A DNA stretch of 64,000 nt from Protaetia brevitarsis. Taxonomy: Eukaryota; Arthropoda; Insecta; Coleoptera; Scarabaeidae. The position numbers and the translations under genes are program-made. Location: NCBI GenBank assembly GCA_004143645.1, contig RXPK01000156.1, forward strand, positions 760,810 through 824,809. Reading direction: 5' to 3'. Position 1 is the stretch's first letter, and each line of letters starts with the position of its first letter. The notes beneath the pieces were generated by a model, which was not told the origin of the DNA, did no database searches, and saw only the letters and a program-made list of their open reading frames with translations. Positions 45,635 through 55,372 of the stretch are shown here, piece after piece.

Positions 45635-47699
45635 TAAAGCAACTTGTTATCTTAAAAAAAATATTTTTAAGCATTAACCTAAACAACAATAAGAAAACGC
45701 ATAACAGTGGCTCAAGAATTTTATATTGAGCCTATAGAGTCTGAAGATGGCCAATTTCCGTCAAAACATGTAGCTATTATAAATATTAATAAATCTGAAC
45801 TGAAAGAACTTTAATCAACAGCACTTGAATACAATAATCTATCAACAGCAATTAAACAATTAAAGCACGCCCAGTTTAAAAAAGAAACCAAAAAAAAAAC
45901 TTAACAAATAATATTCATTAAAGAAAGATACAACAAAAAATAAATGTCGCAAAGCTCTCAATTCCGATGTTCGGGACTCTTACAGAAACACATATTGTAT
46001 TATAACTCCAAATTTATATACTATATATGGTTATATTTGTGGTATATTGTGAGGTGTTAATAAATGCTACTAAAAAAAAAAAACTTGTTTCACATATGTG
46101 TGTTAAGCCATTACAACACGAAGTACCAAATAATAATAACAATGAAAAGATTTCTTGGGAAAAATTCCTCCTAATTATTACAGTTAAAAGCAGAAATACA
46201 TTAATTTGTTAATAATAACAATTTTCATTAGTGACGGTATCGAAACAGCCTGGATGTGAATGTTTCTAATGAAAGTCAGTCTTCAACATGCCTTAAAGGA
46301 TATTTTTGTCATTGATTCTCGTTCTGAGCTTATAGTATGCAGAGCCGGCTTAGACAAGCATTTATAAATAAATCGAAAGCAAATTAAGATTTATAGGTAA
46401 GGCAATAGGTGAAATTCTAGTTCTTTCCAGATGTTTATATAAATATATGAAGTGATTTACAAGAAAACTTAGGCTTCTATTCTGACGTTTGGTGAAATAC
46501 ATTATATTTGAAGCAAACTTTCTGCTACTATCTTTAATATAACACATATCACGTCTAAATGTAGACGAAGTTAAACACTTCAAATTGGAGGTGAGCAGTA
46601 AAAAATAAGGGTCCAAAATCAAGATATCTTGTTACTGATGTCAAGGAACTACTGAACTGACAAAAGCAAAGCCATAAATATAAGCCTATATTTTAGAACT
46701 TTATACGCTAAATAAAAAAATACAGATTTTTACGTAGCAGTCTATTTTTTTTCTATACATACACAGCTGTAAACAATAATTAGTCAGCAACATGATTTAA
46801 TTTTTATATTAAAGCATTTGACTCGATTTTCATTCTGCGGGATTGTATTTTCTGTCTCTGTATGCCTTGCACGAGATGAATAAAAAAAGAAGATAAACCT
46901 AAAGAGAAGCAGAAGAAGGTTATAAATCACAGGTGGAGAAATATGCCTTCCTCAACCGTTTTACGAAAACAAGTCATAAAACGTGGTAGTATAATAAAAC
47001 AAACGATAATTTGCTTGTCCGATTTTTGTAGACGGATATCCCGTTTCGCACAAAAACATTCGCGTTTAATTTCTCGCCTTCCGGTAATAAATTTGAAATT
47101 CTTTATCTCCCGTTATTTTAAATTAGATTTTGACAAGCGTTTCAAAAATATTGTGGCGCAAGAAACGTACTAGTTTTTTTTTTTCTTTTGTAAATAGAAG
47201 TGAAACGTTCGCCTCTTCAGAAACGTCAAGCTTATTGGAAACTTATAGGTATGTATGTACATTTCGCAGCTATCTCATCGCATCCTTAGTAAGACAGATT
47301 AATACTACAGTATTAAGAATGGTGGATAGTGTAATGTCCGTTGTCTATTTTTCACTAATCCAATTTCTTAAATAATTTTTTTTTAACAAAGCTCTCCAAA
47401 ATGAATTATAGTTTATCGATCAATAAACCTTTAAGAATTTTGTTTCCTTTTTTTTTGAAAACAGCATTTTTCGCATTAAAACGAAAAAAGGACTTTTAGT
47501 AAAATAGGCAGTAATTTTTGAAGCGTGTTTGTAAACACAAAACTAAGAATACGGCATAAGCAAACCCCTACTATTGAAAATGCAAAATAAACAAAACTTC
47601 ATCGTGAAGTGCTGCCTTCGGTGGTAATATTATTTATATATACAGGGTTTTCCACGGAACGGGCTGGTTAGAAGTTTTCCGGCTTAACGAAATTCCTCA
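45635..47699. other. Segment inserted in the left arm, including a hammerhead-like scrap
   Basis: Absent from the corresponding place in the right arm. It carries CTGAAGATGGCC...CAAAACATGT at 45741-45769, which resembles the hammerhead-like ends elsewhere (GAAAC altered). Its last 60 bp (from tacagggttttcc at 47641) match the start of the related repeat at 13884, so part of it may belong to the arm repeat itself. An 86-codon minus frame (46622-46362) is unassigned. Confidence 0.4.
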
Positions 47700-48573
47700 G
47701 TTTTAAAAAATTGGGGTTTGCAACAATTTGGCACTTACTTTCTTTCTAAAATATGTTCACCTTTTTTGCACTTCCGGTTAACCGGAAGTCGCCACGAACT
47801 TTGTTATTTTAAATGGAACACCCTATATATTATTATATTTTTTGAATTTACCATAAAATTCTATGACGATTACCATTAGGGTATCTTATACCTATCTTTA
47901 ACTGTTTCTAAGATATTACGATTTTTGTTAAAATTTTGACATTTACATTGTTGTATGTAATTAATTAGCTCTCACTTGATTTAAGTTTCAGAAATCTCTG
48001 ACTTTGAAATCAACAAGTACTAACATTGTTTTACCAAAACGTAAAAAAAAATTCAGTGACATTATACAGGGTGTTTAAAAAATTAGTGACATATTCAAGA
48101 ATTTTGAATGTTGCAAAACTTAATTTTTTCAAATAGGACACCCTGTACGTTTTTCTATTTTTGGATGTACAATTAAATTCTATGCCGATTTGCTGTAGCA
48201 TTCCCTATACCCACCTTCAGTAGTTTTCTTTTAAATTACTCGTTTTGTTTATTACCGCTTTCAAATAGCCGAATAATTTCTATCTGGTGGGCCATGACAT
48301 TAACATCACAACAATTTATTACTATTAGTAAGTATTGTTGTTATAATCATTGTTTATTACACGTCGTGTGTTCAGATAAATGCATATTATTATGGAACTT
48401 ATGAATTAGATAATGAAAAATATTGAAGGAGCTTATTTTAACCTGGATACTTTAAATTTATTTTACATTCACTGAGAATGCAAGAAGAACTTACAGAGAA
48501 TTTACGGTAATTATAGGAATTTATTTTCGGCTAAATATCTAATAAAATTCAGAAAACTTTGAAATAATACATT
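47700..48573 (+). repeat. Inner inverted-repeat arm, left
   Basis: Reverse complement of 49905-50778 with scattered differences and few gaps. No coding frame. Confidence 0.8.
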
Positions 48574-48589
48574 ACACAGATTACACACT

Positions 48590-49502
48590 CACTGTTGAAA
48601 ATATTACGGTGTTGGCGTTAATTTTGCGCTAGTCAAATATTTTAGTGTTGATTTTTCCAAACTTTGCCAGACGAGTTGACTACGCGTATTTAATAGAACA
48701 GAAATGACTAGAATTTCATGTGAATTCTTTGTTCAGATATGAGGATTGACTATTTTTCTAGACATTTACAAGCGTCAACCAATCAGAATTTTTCCCTCGG
48801 ATAGAAATATAGAAACCCCACCTATTCTAATACAGTATTGCATTATACGCGCCACCTGCATTGCACGTGTATCTGTTTTCGTGTTTGATTCTCCGTATTA
48901 ACATATCCAAACAAACCACCAAATGTGACTGACTTGCAAAGTGTAACCTCGTGTTATTAAACGTTAATTCCAGTGGGCATAAAAAAAATTCAACATCTTA
49001 AAGCTGTATTGGAACATCTATTTACGCAATTAGTTTAGACTTGAATCAAATAGCATAAACATTCACTTAATTTTATAATGGTTCTCAAAAAATCATTTTA
49101 AAATTGGTAGGTTTAGTTGAAACCAAAACTTGTGAATGAGTGGTTTTGCATATTTATAATTGAGAAAACGTCTTAAGAGAGATATTATAGCACTAAGAAA
49201 ATAGGAGTTGCATATTAAAAAGACGTTGTGTTTAGAAAATGGTGTTAAAACAATAGATCGCATTCATTTAGTTAAACAGCTAGTAAATTTGTCTAGTCTA
49301 GATCAAATAAAATGTGACTAGAAGTATTTTATAATTCCACGTGTCAGTTGGACAAAATAACCCCTTAGCAATAGACAATACTTGACTATCTTTGCTCGTC
49401 AAACTTAAACTTCTATAGTTCTCGACAAAATAACACGAAAAGAGTGGACCTTCCTGACTATTAAATTAGTCAAAAAAGTTGTTAAAAAATTTCAACATGC
49501 TG
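48590..49502 (+). mobile_element. TA-1 non-autonomous DNA element, copy 3, in the loop
   Basis: Same sequence as copies 1 and 2. The left end cactgttgaaaat is intact; the right end is damaged (ttcaacatgctg in place of ttcaacagtg). It retains the roughly 90-100 bp missing from copy 1. Its location between the two arms shows it inserted after, or together with, formation of the inverted structure. Confidence 0.8.
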
Positions 49503-49904
49503 TACGCAATTTTCTGGTACTACCAAGCGAAGATTAATAAGATTCGTGGTGACGAGAACTTTTGATGAATTAGACCCAGTTGAAGTGAGAAGAAGTATAA
49601 GGCGACACATTCAGACGTCGAATAATAAAATGCTTGGACGGAATTCACATTGAGCATTTTTGTTTTGATGCTTTATGTCATGGTTCAAGTTTATGCTGCT
49701 TGTAAATTGCATTTGTTAAATATGCATGTATCTAAATATTCTTCATAAAAACCTTTATAATTTTGAAAATACTTTAATATATCAAAAACTTTAAAACATT
49801 TGTCTGTCAAGCACACTACGTTTTAGTGAAACAATTTTTGTTATGTCGTCGTCGTTATCGTTTATGGCATTTCCCTTAATTTGAAACCAAGCTATTAAGA
49901 GAAA
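49503..49904. other. Loop remainder with a short protein-like frame
   Basis: Around 49524-49625 one frame reads TTKRRLIRFVVTRTFDELDP and VEVRRSIRRHIQ before a stop. The text looks protein-like and sits where a transposase would be expected inside an element with inverted arms, but I do not recognise the family. It is too short to call. Confidence 0.3.
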
Positions 49905-50778
49905 TCATTTCAAAATTTTCTGGATTCCGTTAGATATATTAACAACCAATAAATTCCTTTAATTACATTGAATTCTCTATAAGTTCTTCCTGCATTCTCA
50001 CAATCAGTGAATCTAAAATAAATTTATAGTATCTAGGTTAGAATAAGCTCCTCCAATATTTTTCATTATCTAATTCATAAGTTCCACAATAATATTCATC
50101 GATCTGAACACGCGACGTGCAACAAACAATGATTATAACAATAACACTTACTAATAATAATAAATTGTTGTAATGTTAATGTCATGACCCACCAGATAGA
50201 AATTATTCAGCCATTTGAAAGCGGTAATAAACAAAACGAGTAATTTAAAAAAAAACTACTGAAGATGGGTATAGGGAATGCTACAGCAAATTGGTATAGA
50301 ATTTAATTCTACATCCAAAAATAGAAAAATGTACAGGGTGTTCTATTTAAAAAAATTAAGTTTTGCAACATTCAAAATTCTTGGATATGTCACTAATTTT
50401 TAAACACCCTGTATAATGTCACTGATTTTTTTTTCTACGTTTTGGTAAAACAATGTTAGTACTTGTTGATTTCAAAGTCGGAGATTTCTGACACTTAAAT
50501 TAAGTGAGAATTAATTAATTACATACAACAATGTAAATGTCAAAATTTTAACAAAAATCGTAATATCTTAGAAACAGTTGAAGATAGGTATAAGATACCC
50601 TAATGGTAATCGTCATAGAATTTTATGGTAAATTCAAAAATATAATAATATATAGGCTGTTCCATTTAAAATAACAAAGTTCGTGGCGACTTCCGGTTAA
50701 CCGGAAGTGCAAAAAAGGTGAAAATATTTTAGAAAGAAAGTAAGTGTCAAATTGTTGCAAACCCCAATTTTTTAAAAC
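49905..50778 (-). repeat. Inner inverted-repeat arm, right
   Basis: Inverse of 47700-48573. On the plus strand it contains tacagggtgttct near 50334 and cttccggttaaccggaagtg near 50690, mirroring the left arm. Confidence 0.8.
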
Positions 50779-50993
50779 GGTGGAAAAATAATTGAATGAG
50801 ATTTTAAAATAGAAATCTCATTATTAACATGAAGATATTTGCTAAAATGTCGATCTGAAACTACAATATGTATCTAAACAAGATAACAATAATTGTAGGA
50901 CGACTTTAAGCCACTATACATGCGTTGATTAACTAAGCCCAATTAATAATTAGGTCACATTAAAAACGTGTGTAACATTCGGTTGATATTAGC

Positions 50994-51022
50994 AGCATAC
51001 ATATGTTTCACCTTACCAAGGA
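50994..51022 (+). repeat. 29-bp direct repeat flanking the large inverted structure, right copy
   Basis: Partner of 45407-45435 (two mismatches), immediately outside the outer inverted end at 50992. Confidence 0.6.
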
Positions 51023-51059
51023 TCTTCAGTGCTACGGGTCAACCTAATGTGTTACATGG

Positions 51060-51530
51060 AGAAATTCGTATATACAGGGTGAGTTTTTTATCTTGAGACA
51101 ACGGAATATCTTTAACACACTGCATCAAATCAAAAATAGATTTTAATAAAATTTGTTATAATGTAGGGGGCTCACTGAATAGTGCCCAACTCGATCCCCC
51201 ACCTCACCCCCCAGAGTGGGAGGGGGAACAACTCTCATTTTGTATTGCAGATTCGGCTTCTACGCTAAGAAAAGAGAAGCAAGTAAACATGATTTTTGGT
51301 TTTTTTATTTTAATATTAAATAACATTTCTTACATTATATTATGGTTGTGCTATTTTCAAAATGTCTAGTAAATGGATGTGAACATATGTGACTGGAGAA
51401 GTGTGTTGTAATGTATTGCATTCTTTAATTTTGTAGTAAACCTACTCCAAATAACATATACCCAGACTTAAAGTTCCTAGTCCCTTTTTTTTGACTATGT
51501 ATTGAAATACATAGTCAAAAGTTTAAACTT
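51060..51530. other. Segment beginning tatacagggtgag, unassigned
   Basis: It starts with another tacagggtg motif and includes a C/G-run rich patch (51200-51230). No coding frame. Perhaps the end of another miniature element, with no partner terminus found. Confidence 0.3.
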
Positions 51531-51539
51531 GGGGATCAT

Positions 51540-52340
51540 TGCAATAAATCAGGCAGTAATTTATATTAGGCGCGTACGGGAATTTATACGGAACGTAAGA
51601 GTTATGATACCCACAGCTTATCTATTAGAGGCGTTAGGGAATTTAAAAATCTGACTTTCTTGTTAGATACTTGGGGGATTTCTTGCGTGAGGGGGATATA
51701 ACCTCTTTTGGGCTAGGGCTCATGTAGGTACACTCGGTAATGAGGGGGCTGATCAATTAGTGAAAGAGGCGGTGTCTAGGGAAGATGGCGCGATTATTAG
51801 ATTTGGGCCAATTTCGGCTAACGTAGTTAGAAAAGCGTTTAGGAATAAACTTGATAATGATTGGCAGAGTAGATCGGATATTGCTTTAAATGAGAGGTGG
51901 ACCAGGAAATTTATCGGTAGCGTTATACGTTTTAGGAAAATGAGGGTTAATTTATCGTATCAGGCGATAGAATTAATAACAGGTCACGGTAATTTTACAT
52001 ATGTTTATGTAAATTTGAGAGGGTTAATGATTCGCATTGTGAATGTGGTGGGTAGATACAGCGGGGTATGTCTTATTTGAATGTCCACTCACTGATGGGT
52101 GGCGGTCGCGTACGGAAGTTAGGGCATTAGCTACGGGGTTAACTTTACCCGGAAGCGAAACAGATATTAGAGGTAATGAGTTGATCGAATGGTGGGAATT
52201 TTTTCAGTAATGTTGCTAAGGCACTAGATAGGTGACGGCATGATATTTAGAGAGTTAGTAGGGTAGTACGTATTTATGAATAAGTATTTTATGCTCCTTA
52301 ATGGTCGGAATTAGTGTTAAACTATAGTTTTAGCATGGTT
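51540..52340 (+). pseudogene. LINE-E: RNase H end and C-terminus of an I/R1-type LINE
   Basis: The plus strand reads RAHVGTLGNEGADQLVKEAV (final RNase H block with its Asp), then FGPISANVVRKAFRNKLDND and RFRKMRVNLSYQAIELITGH. The frame breaks near 52010. In the other frame it gives SHCECGG, LFECPLTDGW and ALATGLTLPGSETDIRGNEL with IEWW, the Cys/His and closing regions. Stops and shifts abound. The upstream RNase H part (51540-51700) is barely readable. The family differs from LINE-A and LINE-B. Confidence 0.75.
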
Positions 52341-52363
52341 AGGGTATATAAATAAATATTTAA

Positions 52364-53020
52364 AATATGAATCTTTAATTTAATCGCTATTGGCTAGAAT
52401 AATTAGTATTAAGTTATTGTCAAGTATTATAATAGGCACTGCTGTTGTTTTGTTTGTTTTTAGATCATTATTTCTATCCTGTTTCAACTTCAAATTCATG
52501 TGTGAAAATGGAGCAGCTACGTGAAGGCGGTACAATTGTCGGAATTAAGGGAACGCGTAGGCTGCTTCTTCAGCAGTCAGAAGGATGATAATAATAATAA
52601 TTTGCCGGTTCCCAGTAACAAGGTCTGAGACTTCTTCCCAGATCCTGCTTCCAGAGTAAGGATTTTTTCTATTGTTTCCCCTCACTCTCGAACGATAATT
52701 TTAATTGAATATTTAAGATATAAATTTTTAATTGAATTACTATTGGTTAGAATAATTAGGATGAACTTATTCTTAAGTATTATAATAGGTACTGTTACTG
52801 TTATGTTTGTTTTAGGTCATCACTCCTTTTCTGTTTGAACTTCCAATGTGTGAAAAATGGTGCAGTTAGGTGAAAACAGCACGACTGTCGGAATTACGGA
52901 AACGTGGAGGCTGTTTCTTCAGCACGCAGAAGGATAATAATAATTTGCCGACTATCAGTAACAAGTTCTTCCCAGATCCTTCCAGAGTAAGGTTTTTGCC
53001 ATGGTTTTCCCTTACTCCTT
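52364..53020 (+). repeat. Tandemly duplicated 3' UTR segment after LINE-E
   Basis: Two diverged copies of about 310-340 bp lie in tandem (about 52364-52692 and 52710-53020). Both contain ttattgg or tattggc-like starts, a gaggctgtttcttcagca-type block, a short (ATA)n run, tttgccg, and a cttcccagatcct block. Several LINE families carry tandem repeats in their 3' UTR, so this is probably part of the LINE-E end. Confidence 0.7.
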
Positions 53021-53969
53021 GGCCATTGATTGCATATAAAATTATATATAACGAAAGTCTTTCAATGGGCGCATTTAGCAACAACTGATAGGTGACCGAT
53101 TTGTAGTAGACTATGTGAATATTGTATAGATTATGTGAATTAATCACATTTCACATATTTCAGCATTTCACCTAAAGTGGTATTCATATAATTGCGAGGC
53201 TGCTGTATTATATGTTTGTAACTAACAATCATAGGGAAATCATTCAGTTAGAAGAGGAATATTTCAATTGTTATGGAATCCATATGTTACTTATTGTTAG
53301 AATAGGTAACCTCGTGTAGTACCTTTAATTGGAGAAGGTGGTTGGGCTGATTTGTAATTATTTAGTTTTTTTTTATAAATAAAGTCTTACTGAAGATATT
53401 TCTGCGGAGATCAACTTTTTATTACTTATTTGTCTTACACTCCGCAACTCATCCTTTCTGTCATTTTGTATTAAACATTCCATACATGAATTTTACAAAA
53501 ATTACAGCTTTTAAACGTACGCTAATTTCCCGAAACGGATACAGCGGATACAAACTGCGTCATTGCACGATCATCGTAACTAGATAAATGTTTTTACTAC
53601 GGATCATAAATCATGTCGTGTACGAGGATTTGTTAACAAGTGTATGACTGCTACGCATTAAACAGTGAAAGAGTACCAGAATTATAAAAGTATTCTAAAC
53701 ATACGTGTTCGTTGTAACTGCTATCCACGAATATATGTATATGTAATGCCATGAATTTATTGCACACCTTTTATTGCAGTTGTTACGTTTGGCCGTAACT
53801 GGAAGAGATGGAATTATTGAAACTTAAAATGCTAATGTAAAATAGCGCATGTAGCTAATTGTGAGTCAGAAAATAAATTGAATGTCACAAATTTATTTAT
53901 ATGAAAGTTGACAAAATGATATTGGTTCTGCTACTATTTATTCCACATCAAAATAGCAAACACAAATAA
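53021..53969. other. AT-rich stretch, nothing recognised
   Basis: No gene or repeat copy identified. Confidence 0.3.
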
Positions 53970-55372
53970 ATTGGAAATATGTAAAAAGAATAAAATCACC
54001 TTTATCCTTATACAATTTAATTCACACTGAAACTAGTTTCGGCGAATTACCATCTTCAGTCAGAACCTACGTTAATATATAAATAAACGTAGTATAAATA
54101 AATAGACAAATATAAGTACTTACAGTCTAAAGTTCAAACTTCTAAGATCATATTAAGTAAAGTTGTTGTTGTAAACTATTGAAACATTTTAGGTGGTAGA
54201 AACATTATTTTTAAAGTTAAATTACAGTGAGTGAAAATATAAGGATAAATATAAAATATACAACTATAGTTGCAAACTTCTCCTAAACCCCTCACCACAA
54301 ACTGCACTAAACTGGACGTACGTTTCAATAGCAAAGCTATCATCATCAGCAGAAACACTGAACTAAATAACTACACTAAAACTACCCTAATTTATATATA
54401 TACTTTATAAACGTATGTCCAGTTTAGTGCAGTTTGTGGTGAGGGGTTTAGGAGAAGTTTGCAGCATTTCCAGTACCACAGTTTGGAGTATTTTTGTCAT
54501 ACAACTATAGGTTATTAAAAAAAATATAATGAGGAAAGGGATATTGAAATTTAGATTTTAAATTGCAATAAAAATGGGATAGAGAAAGAAATTAGGGAAA
54601 TGGAAATTAAAAAGTGTGAAAGATTTGCCAACCGAGGAGAAACAGAAAGAGGTGAACGAGAACATCATACAAATAAACAGGTCGCAGGTTTACAAAGTTG
54701 AAAAAAATTTAAACTTTAAAAACTTGAAAAATTACAGAAATGTCAAGAATGCAGGTGAAATTTAGAAATATGCAACTTAATGTACAATTTAGGAAGAAAA
54801 TAAAAATATGCAACCCCACATACAGGTCAGCAAGCTAATTAGAAAAGTTAAAATAGAAGACAAAGTTAATTTTATTTAAAAAATTAAATTAGATAAAAAG
54901 TGTTTAAAAAAGAGAAAAGTTGTTTATCAAAAGTGTCTAACCAATCATTTAGTAATTTATAAGAACGTTTGTGATCAGTTAGACATTTTTAATAAACCAC
55001 TTTTCTCCTTTTTAAGCATTTAACTTTTTATAAATAAATTTAACTTTATACTTTATTTTAACTTTTCTAATTAGCTTGCTGACCTGTGTGTGGGGTTGCA
55101 TATTTTTATTTTCTTTTTCAATTGTACATTAAATGAGATATTTGTAAATTTTACCTGAATTCTTGACACTTCTGTATTTTTTCAACTTTTTAAAGTTTAA
55201 GATTTTCTTGAGTTTGTAAATCTGCGATATTTATTCTCGTTGATCTCTTTCTGTTTCTCCTCGATCGGCAAACATTTCACATCTTTTAATTTCCATTTCC
55301 CTAATTCCTTTGCAGTGTAAATTAAATTGTGTAAGGATTAAGAGGATTTTATTCTTTTTACATATTTTCAAT
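53970..55372. mobile_element. Foldback element with long inverted arms
   Basis: The outer 60 bp at each end (53970-54029 and 55313-55372) and the inner arms (about 54584-54946 and 54979-55312) are reverse complements, meeting at a spacer of about 32 bases (54947-54978). The left arm alone carries 554 extra bases (54030-54583). These begin with a hammerhead-like core on the minus strand (54036-54059: CTGAAGATGG...CCGAAAC) and include a second hairpin at 54271-54463. There is no coding capacity. Its layout resembles the inverted terminal repeats of the Penelope-like element at 28.6-29.9 kb, including a core in one copy only. Confidence 0.7.
54271..54463. repeat. 55-bp inverted repeat around a hammerhead-like core
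   Basis: Arms 54271-54325 and 54409-54463 are reverse complements with one mismatch. The minus-strand core at 54322-54349 reads CTGATGATG, a 5-bp stem (atagc/gctat), and TGAAAC followed by the palindrome gtac and then gtc. This is hammerhead-like order with one extra base after CTGATGA. The core lies at the edge of one arm, and the partner arm starts just after it. No long open frame is present. Confidence 0.7.

Larger units (their letters stand above)
45437..50992. mobile_element. Large interrupted inverted-repeat structure (about 5.6 kb)
   Basis: The outer ends are inverted: ctaatatcaaccga at 45437 against tcggttgatattag ending at 50992. Outer arms (45437-45634 and about 50800-50992) and inner arms (47700-48573 and 49905-50778, about 874 bp each) can be aligned as reverse complements over most of their length. 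A 2-kb insertion (45635-47699) interrupts only the left side. The loop holds a TA-1 copy. The arms contain the palindrome acttccggttaaccggaagt and ggacaccctgta or tacagggtg motifs. No transposase is recognised. The arrangement suggests a foldback-type element or two copies of one repeat inserted head to head. Confidence 0.7.

Noticed and set aside
46362..46622. 86-codon minus-strand frame as a gene
   Set aside because: AT-driven composition, no promoter or splice context, no family recognised, and it lies inside a likely transposon insertion.
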